From assembly GCF_003254525.1 (NCBI RefSeq), contig NZ_QFYS01000004.1:248001-312000 (forward strand): a stretch of DNA of 64,000 nt, given 5' to 3'. The translations under genes and the position numbers were made by a program. Positions 8,229 to 17,492 of the stretch are shown here, piece by piece (position 1 is the stretch's first letter; each line of letters starts with the position of its first letter). This DNA is from Phenylobacterium kunshanense (GTDB lineage: Bacteria > Pseudomonadota > Alphaproteobacteria > Caulobacterales > Caulobacteraceae). The notes under the pieces are model-generated. The model did no database searches and had not been told where the DNA came from. It saw only the letters and a list, made by a program, of their open reading frames with translations.

Positions 8229-9821
8229 TCAGATCCTGAGGTCCAGGCCGGAGTTCACGCCCCGGCGGAGGCGCAAGGCGCCCGGGTTAGCGGCCTGGTC
8301 GGCCTCGCCAGCCGTCTCGAGAGCCGCGCGGAACGCTTGCCCGCGGAAGGTCGAACCCGCGTCGCTCTGCTCCTGCCAGGCGCGTCCCTGTCCGCGTCCC
8401 TGGTCCTGGGCGACGTCGAACGACAGGGCCGATCCTGAAAGATCAAAGCCGGCCTGTTCGAGCGCGCGCTGCAGTTCGGCGGAGCGGGCCTTCACATCGT
8501 GGGCGGCCTGCGGGTTCTCGAAGGTCATGGCCGCGGTGATCCGGCCGTGGGCGCCGATCTCGACGCGTACGTCCACCTTGCCCAGTCCCTGGGGATCGAG
8601 CTCGACGTCGAAGCGGGTGGTCCGGGACTCCAGCTTCTTGACGATCTGCGCGGCGAGGTTGGCCACCGTCTCGGGCGCGCCGCGCACCTGGCGGGATGTC
8701 GTCTCCTCCACGGGAGCCGACTGGGCTTCAGTCGCGCGCGCCTCGGCCTGAACGGCTGCGTCCGGCGCATCCGGGGTGGCCGCCGCCTCTGGAGGTTTCG
8801 GTTCCGGGGCAGGGGCCGCCGATGGGCCAGCAGCCTTCGCCACCGCGTCGGCCGCCTTGCCCTGGGCCGGGGTCTCGATGTTGTCGCGACCTCGCAGGTC
8901 GCCGCCTTCCACGGCGGACGGCGCGGAGGCCTTTGTCCGCTCCCCCCGCCCGGTGCGAGGTGGGCTTGTCGCCGGCGGCGCCGCCTCGGCCCGTTGGGGC
9001 AGGGCGAACGTGGCGGGGGCCTTGGTCTGCTCGCTCGCAGAGGCAGCGGGTTCGCTCGTCTCCGCGACCTCGGGCTGAACGTCGGCGGCCGGCGCTTCGG
9101 CCTTTTCAGTCAGGCCGGCGTTCGTGTTGGCGTTCGCCAGGGCGGGAGCTGCAGGCGAACCCGCGATCTTGTGCGTTCCCCAGGCCGGCGGCTCCGCCGG
9201 CTTGGCGGCGGTCTCAGGGATGCGGGGCAGGGTGGAGGGGGGCGTCGTGGCGGCCGGGTCCGCTGCGGCGTCGACGTCGCCCTCGGCCACCTCCGTGGCC
9301 ACGGCCTGCGAGGCCACCGCGGGGCTACCCTGCGGCGCCTGGGCATGTTCCGGTCGGCCAGGGCGCGCCTTGGCGCCGAGCGGACGCTCCAGCGGGTCAG
9401 GGTTCGTAGCGTCCGCCTTGCCTCCCGGCGCAAGCGCGGCGCCCCCGTCGGCGGGGAAGGTCTCCTGGTCCACAGCCACCGTGACGGCCGCCGGGATCGC
9501 AACGTACTCGGCGCCAACGGCGATGGTGGGGTCGGCGGTCGCGACTGCGTCGGCTTCCAGTCCGGGAGCCTGGTCCGCGGCGACGGTGTCGGCTTCCTCT
9601 TCAGTCGAAGCGAGCGCGGCAATGCCGGGCTGGGGCGCCATCGCGGAGGCCGCCATGCCTTGCGGCGTCGGCGTGGCTTCGGTCTGCGCGACGGGGAAGA
9701 GTGCGGCCATGAGGGCCTCGAAGCCCGCCTGCGGGCCGGCGGCCTGCTTGGCGGCGCCGTTCGCCGGGGCCGTGAGGCCGCTCGGCATGAACTGGGCAGG
9801 ATTGAGCGCTGGCGCGGTCAT
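8229..9821 (-). CDS. fliK: flagellar hook-length control protein FliK
   Basis: A 530-residue protein. A long Ala/Pro-rich, low-complexity N-terminal part serves as the molecular ruler. The conserved C-terminal Flg_hook domain (LDPQGLGKVDVRVEIGAHGRITAAMTFENPQAAHDVKARSAELQRAL) switches export specificity from hook to filament substrates. It is the first gene of the hook operon, downstream of the sigma-54 promoter at 9892-9906. The family is called from the C-terminal domain and the context. Confidence 0.88.
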   Translation of the reverse strand: MTAPALNPAQFMPSGLTAPANGAAKQAAGPQAGFEALMAALFPVAQTEATPTPQGMAASAMAPQPGIAALASTEEEADTVAADQAPGLEADAVATADPTIAVGAEYVAIPAAVTVAVDQETFPADGGAALAPGGKADATNPDPLERPLGAKARPGRPEHAQAPQGSPAVASQAVATEVAEGDVDAAADPAATTPPSTLPRIPETAAKPAEPPAWGTHKIAGSPAAPALANANTNAGLTEKAEAPAADVQPEVAETSEPAASASEQTKAPATFALPQRAEAAPPATSPPRTGRGERTKASAPSAVEGGDLRGRDNIETPAQGKAADAVAKAAGPSAAPAPEPKPPEAAATPDAPDAAVQAEARATEAQSAPVEETTSRQVRGAPETVANLAAQIVKKLESRTTRFDVELDPQGLGKVDVRVEIGAHGRITAAMTFENPQAAHDVKARSAELQRALEQAGFDLSGSALSFDVAQDQGRGQGRAWQEQSDAGSTFRGQAFRAALETAGEADQAANPGALRLRRGVNSGLDLRI

Positions 9822-9891
9822 GGCGGTGAGGCGAGGGCTTCTGATCTTGAGGGAAGCGCGTCCTGCGCCGGGCTCATTCGGTTGTCCCTGA

Positions 9892-9906
9892 GCAACCTCC
9901 GCGCCA
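9892..9906 (-). promoter_or_regulatory. sigma-54 promoter of fliK-flgD-flgE
   Basis: On the minus strand this is TGGCGCGGAGGTTGC, an exact match to the Caulobacter class III flagellar pattern TGGCRCG-N4-TTGC with the -24 GG and -12 GC ten bases apart. It lies about 70 bases upstream of the fliK ATG, with a predicted start near 9881. Confidence 0.85.
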
Positions 9907-9977
9907 GTTCCGCAAGATGTTGAAATAAAAAGATAAAGAGGTTTTCTGAGGGCGTGGTTGCTGGTCGGCGAGGGAGG

Positions 9978-9988
9978 AATTTGCCGGG
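9978..9988. promoter_or_regulatory. ftr-like half site (FlbD enhancer candidate)
   Basis: AATTTGCCGGG differs at one base from the right half of the full palindrome at 10151-10169. It lies about 95 bp upstream of the predicted fliK start, the range in which the FlbD activator usually binds for sigma-54 flagellar promoters. Confidence 0.4.
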
Positions 9989-10044
9989 CCGGAGCCGCCC
10001 TGGTGGGACATTACCTGCCGCCCTTCCGAGCCGGTTGTCCCGAC

Positions 10045-10059
10045 TGGCGCCGGTCTTGC
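10045..10059 (+). promoter_or_regulatory. sigma-54 promoter of the flgK-flgL operon
   Basis: TGGCGCCGGTCTTGC has GG at 10046-10047 and GC at 10058-10059, ten bases apart, as sigma-54 holoenzyme requires. The predicted start near 10071 leaves a leader of about 135 bases before flgK that holds an ftr-like palindrome and a 34-codon ORF. Confidence 0.82.
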
Positions 10060-10097
10060 GCTGTCATTCCTGAACCGATCGGGTCCAAGGAAGGACC

Positions 10098-10202
10098 ATG
10101 CTGAAATTATTGAAAATTTTCCGGCCTGACGTGCGGGTGTTCACCCTTCTCCCGGCAGAATTCGCCGGGTTGAACGTCAGCCTTTGCCGGGCGGAGCCTT
10201 AA
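10098..10202 (+). CDS. 34-codon leader ORF upstream of flgK
   Basis: AAGGAAGGA lies just ahead of an ATG at 10098. The 34-residue frame begins MLKLLKIFRPDVRVF, runs through the ftr-like palindrome, and stops with TAA at 10200-10202, three bases before the flgK ATG. Its ribosome binding site is better than that of flgK (GGAG about 10 bases away). It could be a leader that couples or gates flgK translation, or a small protein. Function unknown. Confidence 0.45.
   Translation: MLKLLKIFRPDVRVFTLLPAEFAGLNVSLCRAEP
10151..10169. promoter_or_regulatory. ftr-like palindrome (FlbD enhancer candidate)
   Basis: CCCGGCAGAATTCGCCGGG has perfect 6-bp arms plus a symmetric AATT core. It lies about 80-100 bases downstream of the predicted flgK transcript start. 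In Caulobacter, ftr elements recognised by FlbD can act from downstream of flagellar sigma-54 starts. A further half site (TTTGCCGGG) follows at 10183-10191. Confidence 0.6.
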
Positions 10203-10205
10203 CAG

Positions 10206-12302
10206 ATGTCGCTCAGCGCCACCCTCCTGACCGCCTCGTCGGGCCTACAGGTCGCCCAGGCCTCCCTGCGCGCGGTCTCGGACAACATCGCCAACGTCAA
10301 CACGCCCGGCTACGTGCGCAAGGCGGTCGATCAGCAGCCCCTCGTCGTCGACGGGCGGGGCATGGGCGTGAAGATCAATGGCGTCAAGCGCATCACGGAC
10401 CAGTACCTGCAGCTGGCGTCCCTGACGGCGGCGTCGGAGTCCGAACGCTGGGGCGCCATCTCCCAGTACCTCGACAATGCCCAGAGCCTGTTCGGCGATC
10501 CGGGTGGCGAAGGCTTCTTCTTCAACCGCCTGGACAAGGTGTTCGCGGCGTTCGCGTCGGTGTCCGATGATCCGTCATCGACCCTCCAGCGCTCCCAGGC
10601 TCTGTCCGGCATCCAGGACTTCCTGACCGAGGCGGGGCGCATCAACAGCCAGATCGTGTCGCTTGGCGATACGGTGGAGACCCAGGTCAAGGCCGGCGTC
10701 GAACGCGCCAACTCCTTGCTCGAAGAGATCAGCAAGCTCAACAAGGACATCCAGCGCGCGCGGCTGGGCGGCGCCGACCCCACCGGCTCCGAGAATATCC
10801 AGAGCAAGCTGCTCGATGAGCTGGCCGGGCTGATGAACGTGCGCGTGAGCGCCCGCGCGGGCGGCGGCGTGGATATCCGTTCCGTCGAGGGTGTCCTGCT
10901 GGCGGGAGATCGGGCGGCCAAGCTCAGCTACAACTCGAGTGACGCCACGCCCGGCTATATCAGCGCACAGCCCGACGGCAGTCCGACCAGCCAGCCCATC
11001 CTGGTTTCCAGCGGCGAGCTGCGCGGCCTGATGGAGCTTCGCGACGTGGAGCTTCCCAAGCTCTACGATCAGATGGGCGAGTTTGTGAGCCGCGCGGTCG
11101 ACCAGCTCAACGCCGCCCACAATGCCGCGGCCGCCTACCCTGCGCCGGCCTCGCTGTCGGGGCGCAACACCGGGCTCGACCTGCCCACCGCGGTCAACGG
11201 CTTCACCGGGACCTCCACCATCGGTGTCGTGAACGCCGCGGGGGCCCTGCAGCGGTCGGTGGCGATCGATTTCGACGCCGGTACGATGTCCGTCAACGGC
11301 GGCCCGGGTGTGGCCTTCACGCCGGCGACCTTCCTGGCGGACCTGAACGGAGCGCTTGGTGGAGCGGGCACGGCCAGCTTTTCCGGCGGCGCTCTGACCC
11401 TCAATGCCGGCGCCGGCAACGGCCTGGTCATCGACGAGGGCACGTCGCAGAAGACCGGGCGCGGCTTCTCGCACTTCTTCGGTCTCAACGACCTCGTGAA
11501 GACGACCGGCTTCACCAACTACGCCACGGGCCTGAAGACGACCGATCCTCACGGCTTCACGGCGGGCGACCCGATCACCCTGCGCCTGTCGTATTCGGAC
11601 GGCCGCCCGATCCAGGAGGTCACGGTCAACGTGCCTGCGGCGCCCAACATGAGCGACCTGCTGGCCTCGTTGAACAACGCCGGGACCGGCGTGGGCCTCT
11701 ACGGTTCGTTCGGCCTCGACGCCAACGGCGTCATGTCGTTCACCCCGGCCTCGGGGCTGGACGCTCAGCTCTCGGTGGTCACCGACAACACCGAACGGGG
11801 CGCTGGCGGACCGTCGATCAGCGAGCTGTTCGGACTGGGTACGCAGGAACGCTCGATGCGCGCGGGCCGGTTCGAGATTTCGTCGGCGATCTACGGTGAT
11901 CCGACGAAGATGGCTGTGGGCAAGGCCGACCTCAGCGTCGCCGTCGGTCAGGTCGCCATCCGGGCCGGCGACGGCCGAGGGGCCCAGGGCATCGCGGAAT
12001 CCGGCGAGACGCCTATCCTGTTCCAGGCGGCCGGCTCGCTGGGGCAGGTCACCATGTCGGTGGCCCGCTATGCCGCCGAATTCGGGGGCGCGATCGGCCG
12101 TGGGGCCGCCGCCGCCGAGACGCGCCAAGCCAGCGCCGAGGCCGTCGCCACCGAAGCCAACAACCGCCGTCAGTCCGTGGAGGGGGTCAACCTCGACGAG
12201 GAGCTCGTCAACATGACCACCTATCAACAGGCTTTCAACGCTTCCGCACGAATGATCCAGGCTGCCAGCGACCTCTTCGAGGTGCTGGTGAACATGGTCT
12301 GA
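10206..12302 (+). CDS. flgK: flagellar hook-associated protein FlgK (HAP1)
   Basis: A 698-residue junction protein between hook and filament. The N-terminus MSLSATLLTASSGLQVAQASLRAVSDNIANVNTPGYVRK is the FlgK form of the flagellar N-terminal domain. The C-terminus GVNLDEELVNMTTYQQAFNASARMIQAASDLFEVLVNMV is the matching C-terminal domain; DEE-L-N-YQQ-F-A-A is diagnostic. The size exceeds the usual 550 or so residues of enteric FlgK because of the extended middle. It is followed after 10 bases by flgL, which has AGGAG before its ATG. Confidence 0.95.
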   Translation: MSLSATLLTASSGLQVAQASLRAVSDNIANVNTPGYVRKAVDQQPLVVDGRGMGVKINGVKRITDQYLQLASLTAASESERWGAISQYLDNAQSLFGDPGGEGFFFNRLDKVFAAFASVSDDPSSTLQRSQALSGIQDFLTEAGRINSQIVSLGDTVETQVKAGVERANSLLEEISKLNKDIQRARLGGADPTGSENIQSKLLDELAGLMNVRVSARAGGGVDIRSVEGVLLAGDRAAKLSYNSSDATPGYISAQPDGSPTSQPILVSSGELRGLMELRDVELPKLYDQMGEFVSRAVDQLNAAHNAAAAYPAPASLSGRNTGLDLPTAVNGFTGTSTIGVVNAAGALQRSVAIDFDAGTMSVNGGPGVAFTPATFLADLNGALGGAGTASFSGGALTLNAGAGNGLVIDEGTSQKTGRGFSHFFGLNDLVKTTGFTNYATGLKTTDPHGFTAGDPITLRLSYSDGRPIQEVTVNVPAAPNMSDLLASLNNAGTGVGLYGSFGLDANGVMSFTPASGLDAQLSVVTDNTERGAGGPSISELFGLGTQERSMRAGRFEISSAIYGDPTKMAVGKADLSVAVGQVAIRAGDGRGAQGIAESGETPILFQAAGSLGQVTMSVARYAAEFGGAIGRGAAAAETRQASAEAVATEANNRRQSVEGVNLDEELVNMTTYQQAFNASARMIQAASDLFEVLVNMV

Positions 12303-12312
12303 GGAGTCCGCC

Positions 12313-13242
12313 ATGGTCACCCGCGTCACCACTTCCGGAAACTATTCCAACATCCTGGCAAACCTGCTCATCGCCCAGCAGCGGCAGGCGGAGGCGGGCA
12401 ACAAGGTCGCCACCCAGAAGAACGGCCAGAACCTCAAGGACTACGCCAAGTCCTCCGAGCTCATCACGGCCATGCGGACTGTGCAGACCCGGCTCGAGGC
12501 CTACCAGGACCAGAACAAGCTGCTGACCGACAAGCTCGCGACGCAGGATACGGCCCTGGTCCGCGTCGCCGACGCCGCCCAGCAGGTGCGCCAGCTCTTC
12601 AACGAAGCCCTCGCGTCGGGTCGGGTCGACACGCTCGTGGAAGACGTGCAGGCGCAGCTCCGGAACGCCGCCGAGGCGATGAACGCGCGGTACGGGGGCA
12701 AGTACCTCTTCGCCGGGGGGCAGGTCGACACCCGGCCGGTGACCGTGACCGCGCTCAGCGACCTCACGGCTGGGCCGCCGATTTCCAGCTTCTTCCAGAA
12801 CGACAACTTCAAGGTCACCGCCAAGCTGGACGAGTCCACCACGATCACCACCGGCCTTCTCGCCGACGATATCGGCACGGCGATGATGACCGCGTTCCAG
12901 ACGTTCCAGTCCTTCAACGAAGGCGCCGGCGGGCCGTTCAACGGCGCCATGACCAATGCCCAGCGCACCTTCATCGAGGGGCAGCTGGCGTCCTGGGAGC
13001 AGATCCGGTCCGACGTCACCATCCAGGCAGCGCAGAACGGCACCAACCAGAAGCGGCTGGAGACCATCGCCGAGGATCTGGAGATCCGCCAGAACTCGCT
13101 GGCGGGCATGCTCGGCGACATCACCGACGCCGACATGGCCGAGGCCGCGACCCAGCTGCAGCAGGCCCAGTTCTCGGTCCAGTCCGCCGCCTATGTCCTG
13201 CAGGCGCTTCAGGATTCCTCGCTGCTCAACTTCCTGCGCTGA
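12313..13242 (+). CDS. flgL: flagellar hook-filament junction protein FlgL (HAP3)
   Basis: A 309-residue flagellin-like protein. The N-terminal MVTRVTTSGNYSNILANLLIAQQRQAEAGNKVATQK and the C-terminal QNSLAGMLGDITDADMAEAATQLQQAQFSVQSAAYVLQAL are the two coiled-coil D0/D1 regions shared with flagellins. Its place directly after flgK, and the RYGGKYLFAGGQ motif near residue 125 that is common in FlgL, identify it as HAP3 rather than flagellin. Confidence 0.92.
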   Translation: MVTRVTTSGNYSNILANLLIAQQRQAEAGNKVATQKNGQNLKDYAKSSELITAMRTVQTRLEAYQDQNKLLTDKLATQDTALVRVADAAQQVRQLFNEALASGRVDTLVEDVQAQLRNAAEAMNARYGGKYLFAGGQVDTRPVTVTALSDLTAGPPISSFFQNDNFKVTAKLDESTTITTGLLADDIGTAMMTAFQTFQSFNEGAGGPFNGAMTNAQRTFIEGQLASWEQIRSDVTIQAAQNGTNQKRLETIAEDLEIRQNSLAGMLGDITDADMAEAATQLQQAQFSVQSAAYVLQALQDSSLLNFLR

Positions 13243-13287
13243 CGCGGACCCTCCCGTTGAGGGGGCTGGGACGCTATATGGGCCCCG

Positions 13288-14478
13288 ATGAACGCGCCCG
13301 TGCTCCTGCCTGACCGCCTGAGTGACGGCCTCGTGGAGGCCGCGCGCGCGGCTGTGCGCCTGCCGGCCGGGACGCGGATCGTGGCCGCCATGTCCGGTGG
13401 CGTCGATTCCACGGTGACCGCCGCCGTTCTCGCCAGGGCCGGCTATGATGTCGTCGGCGTGACGCTCCAACTCTACGACCACGGCGCGGCGATCCAGAAG
13501 AAGGGCGCCTGCTGCGCCGGCCAGGACATCCACGACGCCCGGACGGCCGCCGAGGCCATCGGCATTCCGCACTACGTCCTCGACTACGAAAGCCGCTTCC
13601 GCGAGCAGGTGATCGAGGACTTCGCCGACGCCTATCTGCGCGGTGAGACGCCGATCCCGTGCGTGCGCTGCAACCAGACGGTCAAGTTCCGCGACCTGCT
13701 GGACGTGGCGCGCGAACTGGGCGCCGAGGCCATGGCCACCGGCCACTATGTGCGCCGCGAGGTCGGACCCGCGGGGCCGGAGCTGCACCGTGCGGTCGAT
13801 CCGGCGCGCGACCAGTCCTACTTCCTGTTCGCCACCACGGCCGAGCAGCTCGACTACCTGCGCTTCCCGCTGGGCGCTCTGCCGAAGCCGGCGGTGCGGG
13901 CGGCGGCGGCCGAGCTGGGGCTGGCGGTGGCCGACAAGCCCGACAGCCAGGATATCTGCTTCGTCCCCGAGGGCCGGTACACCACCGTCATCGACCGGCT
14001 GCGGCCGCACGGCGCGGAGCCGGGCGATATCGTGCATCTGGACGGCCGGGTGCTGGGCCGTCACGAGGGCGTCACCCGCTACACCATCGGCCAGCGGCGC
14101 GGGCTGAATGTCGCCGTCGGCGATCCCCTGTTCGTGGTCCGGATCGACGCGGATCGGCGCCAGGTCGTGGTCGGGCCGCGCGAGGCGCTGCTGACGCGGA
14201 CGCTGACGCTCAAGGAGACCAACTGGATCGGCGACGCCGCCTCGATGGAGGCGGCCTGCGAGGCCGGCCGGCCGGTGCTGGCCCGCGTGCGGTCGACCCG
14301 AGAGCCGGTGGCGGGGCGGCTGGCCCTGGTGGATGGCGTTCCCGGTCTCGCCTTCGACACGGCGGAAGAGGGCGTCGCGCCCGGCCAGGCCTGCGTGCTC
14401 TACGCGCCGGAAGCGCCGACGCGCGTGCTCGGCGGCGGGTTCATCGCCGGGACCGTCCGGAACGCTGATCGACCCTGA
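13288..14478 (+). CDS. mnmA: tRNA 2-thiouridine(34) synthase MnmA
   Basis: A 396-residue PP-loop enzyme that activates U34 of Lys, Glu and Gln tRNAs with ATP and inserts sulfur. [14 protein letters not shown] is the PP-loop. [14 protein letters not shown] holds one active-site cysteine and DSQDICFV the second. GHYVRR and DQSYFLF are further family blocks. Full length for the family, and independent of the upstream flagellar operon in function. Confidence 0.96.
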   Translation: MNAPVLLPDRLSDGLVEAARAAVRLPAGTRIVAAMSGGVDSTVTAAVLARAGYDVVGVTLQLYDHGAAIQKKGACCAGQDIHDARTAAEAIGIPHYVLDYESRFREQVIEDFADAYLRGETPIPCVRCNQTVKFRDLLDVARELGAEAMATGHYVRREVGPAGPELHRAVDPARDQSYFLFATTAEQLDYLRFPLGALPKPAVRAAAAELGLAVADKPDSQDICFVPEGRYTTVIDRLRPHGAEPGDIVHLDGRVLGRHEGVTRYTIGQRRGLNVAVGDPLFVVRIDADRRQVVVGPREALLTRTLTLKETNWIGDAASMEAACEAGRPVLARVRSTREPVAGRLALVDGVPGLAFDTAEEGVAPGQACVLYAPEAPTRVLGGGFIAGTVRNADRP

Positions 14479-14526
14479 CCTAGCGGAAAGCTGGTTCTCA
14501 GCGGTTGGTGAATTTATATCTCCGCC

Positions 14527-15717
14527 ATGACCCAGACCTCAGACCCCGTCGTCATCGCCGCCTATGCCCGCACGCCGATGGGCGGTTTCCAAGGCGTGCT
14601 TTCGGGCGCGAAGGCCACCGAGCTCGGCGCCGCCGCCGTGAAGGCCGCCGTCGAGCGCTCGGGCGCCGCGCCCGAAGCCATTGAGCAGATCCTGATGGGC
14701 TGCGTCCTGCCGGCCGGGCTCGGCCAGGCGCCGGCGCGCCAGGCGGCGCTGGGCGCGGGGCTTCCGAAGTCGGTGGAGGCCACGACGGTCAACAAGATGT
14801 GCGGCTCGGGGATGCAGGCCGCGATCCTGGCGCACGACGCGCTTGCGGCCGGATCGGTCGACGTGATCGTCGCGGGCGGCATGGAGAGCATGACCAACGC
14901 GCCGTACCTGATGACCAAGCACCGCGGCGGGGCGCGGATCGGCCACGACACCATGTACGACCACATGTACCTGGACGGACTGGAAGACGCCTACGAGCCG
15001 GGCCGCCTGATGGGCAGCTTCGCCGAGGAGACCGCGCGCACCTACCAGTTCACCCGGGAGGCTCAGGACGAGTACGCCATCGCCAGCCTGGCCAAGGCGA
15101 AGGCGGCCACCGAGAGCGGCGCATTCGCCCGCGAGATCGTTCCCGTAACCGTCACCGACCGCAAGGGCGCGACCGTCGTCGACAAGGACGAGCAGCCGCT
15201 GAAGGCCGACCCGGCCAAGATCCCGACCCTGAAGCCCGCCTTCGCCAAGGACGGCACCATCACCGCCGCCAACGCCAGCTCGATCAGCGACGGCGCCGCG
15301 GCCCTGGTGATGACCCGCGAGAGCGTGGCGCGGAAGCTGGGGATGAAGATCGTCGCCCGCATCGCCGGCCACGCCGCCCACGCCCACGAGCCGGGCCTGT
15401 TCACCACCGCCCCGGTGCCGGCCATGCAGAAGGCCCTGAAGCGGGCCGGCTGGAGCGTGGACGACGTCGACCTCTTCGAGGTCAACGAGGCCTTCGCCGT
15501 GGTGGCCATGATCGCCGAGCGGGAGCTGAGGATCGACCGGGCGAAGCTGAACGTCAACGGCGGCGCCTGCGCCCTCGGCCACCCGATCGGGGCGTCGGGC
15601 GCGCGGATCCTCGCCACCCTGCTGTCCGCGCTGGAAGCGCGGGGCGGCAAGCGCGGCGTGGCCAGCCTCTGCATCGGCGGCGGCGAGGCGACGGCGATGG
15701 CGGTGGAGTTGGCCTGA
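14527..15717 (+). CDS. acetyl-CoA C-acyltransferase (thiolase)
   Basis: A 396-residue thiolase. The acylated cysteine is C92 in NKMCGSGMQA. The second signature, NVNGGACALGHPIGASGARIL, holds the catalytic histidine, and CIGGGEATAMA holds the C-terminal proton-transfer cysteine. Length and the start motif ARTPMGGF favour the biosynthetic acetoacetyl-CoA type (PhaA/AtoB). Without a phaB neighbour, beta-oxidation or a general role is equally possible. It converges on the SRPBCC gene with 4 bases between. Confidence 0.92.
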   Translation: MTQTSDPVVIAAYARTPMGGFQGVLSGAKATELGAAAVKAAVERSGAAPEAIEQILMGCVLPAGLGQAPARQAALGAGLPKSVEATTVNKMCGSGMQAAILAHDALAAGSVDVIVAGGMESMTNAPYLMTKHRGGARIGHDTMYDHMYLDGLEDAYEPGRLMGSFAEETARTYQFTREAQDEYAIASLAKAKAATESGAFAREIVPVTVTDRKGATVVDKDEQPLKADPAKIPTLKPAFAKDGTITAANASSISDGAAALVMTRESVARKLGMKIVARIAGHAAHAHEPGLFTTAPVPAMQKALKRAGWSVDDVDLFEVNEAFAVVAMIAERELRIDRAKLNVNGGACALGHPIGASGARILATLLSALEARGGKRGVASLCIGGGEATAMAVELA

Positions 15718-15721
15718 GGCC

Positions 15722-16210
15722 TCACATCGTCCGGGCGACGGCCTCGCACTGGTCGGCGACGACGCCCCAGCCTTCGTGGAAGCCCATCTGCGCGTGCTGG
15801 GCCTTCTTCTCGACGGTCGGGTGGCCGCAACGGGCGAGATAGAGGGTCTTGCCGTCGGGCCGGCGCTCGAAGGTGAGGACGCAGGTCATCATGCCGCCGC
15901 CGTCGGCCGGGACCCAGCCCTCGGTGAAGGCGTCGGTGAAGACGATCTTCTCGTTGGGCACGACTTCCAGGTAGACGCCGCGGTTCGGGAAGACCTCGCC
16001 GTCGGGGCCGTACATGGTCGTCTCGGACGCCCCACCCGGCCGCAGGTCCATCTTCGTCACCTCGGCGCGCCACGGCTTCGGACAGAACCACTCCGGAAAT
16101 CGCTCCGGCGTCGTCCACACCTTGTAGAGCTGCTCCGGCGACGCCTCCATGATGCGAGCGAGCACCAGCTCGTTGTCGTGGTTGGGGGCGATGTCGATCG
16201 GGATGGCCAT
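15722..16210 (-). CDS. SRPBCC/AHSA1-domain protein
   Basis: A 162-residue START-like (Bet v1 fold) protein of the activator-of-Hsp90-like/CalC family. SPEQLYKVWTTPERFPEWFCP is the usual beginning, MDLRPGGASETTMYGPDG the middle turn, and VLTFERRPDGKTLYLARCGHPTVEKKAQHAQMGFHEGW the characteristic end. The start at 16210 is fixed by AAGGAG 9 bases upstream. Such proteins bind hydrophobic ligands; the ligand here is unknown. Confidence 0.85.
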   Translation of the reverse strand: MAIPIDIAPNHDNELVLARIMEASPEQLYKVWTTPERFPEWFCPKPWRAEVTKMDLRPGGASETTMYGPDGEVFPNRGVYLEVVPNEKIVFTDAFTEGWVPADGGGMMTCVLTFERRPDGKTLYLARCGHPTVEKKAQHAQMGFHEGWGVVADQCEAVARTM

Positions 16211-16310
16211 CTGACGTCTCTCCTTGGGGGTCAGGCGGGTGGGTTCCTGCTCCCGAGGACGCAGGAGGCGCGCCGGTTCCGACAACGCCCCCGCGCTTTT
16301 GCCGGTCGGG

Positions 16311-16877
16311 CTATTTCGGGCCGGGCATGCTGGCGATGTTCATCTTCATGCCGCCGGGCAGCAGCATGTCGCCGGGCTTCATGTCGGCCGGGCAGGCGCC
16401 CTGCCAGGCGCCGGTCATTTCCATGGTCTGGGTCCCGTTGGCCTGGATCATCTTGGCCCCGGTGGTCGTGGTGGTCAGCTTCATCACGTACTTCGTATTG
16501 AAGTCGCCGGTGACCGTGCCGCTGGTGACGTTCCTGCCGGCCTCGCCGAAGTCGCACTCGGACTCCACCTTCCAGCCACCGGCGGCGGGGGTGATCTCGT
16601 TCTTCGCGCAGACCTGTTCGCCCATCTGCTGGCCCCAGAGGGTCATCTTCTTTTCGACCGTCTCGTCGAGGCAGAGCTTCGTCTCCTGGGTCATGCCCTC
16701 GGCGTTGATGGTCTGGACCCAGAGCCCCGGCTTGCGGCGCGGCGGTCCCGCGGGCGCCGCGGCCGGCGCGGCGGCGGACGCCTGGGTCTCCTCGCCGGTC
16801 TTCGCCGCCTCGTCCGTCTTCTTCTGGCAGGCGGCGAGGGCCAGGGCCCCCACGCACACGATCGCCACAGCACGCAT
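16311..16877 (-). CDS. DUF3617 lipoprotein
   Basis: A 188-residue predicted lipoprotein: a short hydrophobic signal ending LALAAC (lipobox, C17) and then an Ala/Glu linker. The DUF3617 domain begins at PRRKPGLWVQTINAEGM and includes paired cysteines (LCLDET, VCAKNE, ECDFGEA, GACPADMKPGDM). GGAGG 7 bases ahead fixes the start at 16877. DUF3617 proteins are common envelope proteins in alphaproteobacteria with no settled function. Confidence 0.85.
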   Translation of the reverse strand: MRAVAIVCVGALALAACQKKTDEAAKTGEETQASAAAPAAAPAGPPRRKPGLWVQTINAEGMTQETKLCLDETVEKKMTLWGQQMGEQVCAKNEITPAAGGWKVESECDFGEAGRNVTSGTVTGDFNTKYVMKLTTTTTGAKMIQANGTQTMEMTGAWQGACPADMKPGDMLLPGGMKMNIASMPGPK

Positions 16878-16939
16878 CTTGATCCCTCCGATGACGTTCC
16901 CCAACGTGGCGAACCTGACGCGCCCGAGGAGACTGATCA

Positions 16940-17206
16940 ATGGCCGACCTTCGTGACACCGGCGCCCGCTACGAGATGGACGAGCAGGGCGAGACCTCCT
17001 ACGCGGACTACCGCCTGTCGGGCGGGCGCCTCTACATCGACTACGTCTTCGCCCCGCCGGCCCTGCGCGGCACAGGCGCCTCGGGCCGGCTGATGGAGGC
17101 CGTGGCCCAGAAGGCCAAGGACCAGGGCCTGAAGATCACCCCCATCTGCGGATACGCCGCGGCCTGGCTCCAGCGGAGCAAGGCGTTCCGGGAGCTGGTG
17201 GGGTAG
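16940..17206 (+). CDS. small GNAT-family N-acetyltransferase (YidJ-like)
   Basis: An 88-residue minimal GNAT domain of the COG2388 class. YADYRLSGGRLYIDYVFAPPALRGTG is followed by the acetyl-CoA loop region ASGRLMEAVAQKAKDQGLKITPICGYAAAWLQR. AGGAG precedes the ATG. It is paralogous to the gene at 1031 and divergent from the DUF3617 lipoprotein. Substrate unknown. Confidence 0.83.
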   Translation: MADLRDTGARYEMDEQGETSYADYRLSGGRLYIDYVFAPPALRGTGASGRLMEAVAQKAKDQGLKITPICGYAAAWLQRSKAFRELVG

Positions 17207-17492
17207 GCAGGTACGGGGGGCGGGGAGCGGACTTCCCGGACTGCCGGGAGGGGGCGACCTATGCTGCGATTGACCTCACTGCGAGTACGCAGGCCAGTCC
17301 GACGATGGCGGGGGTCCAGCTTAGTGTAGCGGCTGCCGCAGAGGAGACGCGGACGCCACTTTGCTGGCGTGATCCAACAGGCGCCATCCCATGCGGCCAC
17401 GTTGGCGAGGAGCCTCAAGTTCCGCAACGGTTCGACCCCTGAGACTGCCTCGGACGCCAGGAGGAGAACTTTGCGACAGACCTCGTGCCTGC

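Noticed and set aside
17421..17445. GGTTCGACCCC resembling a tRNA T-loop
   Set aside because: The flanking bases cannot form the 5-bp T stem, and no acceptor or anticodon stem could be found around it.
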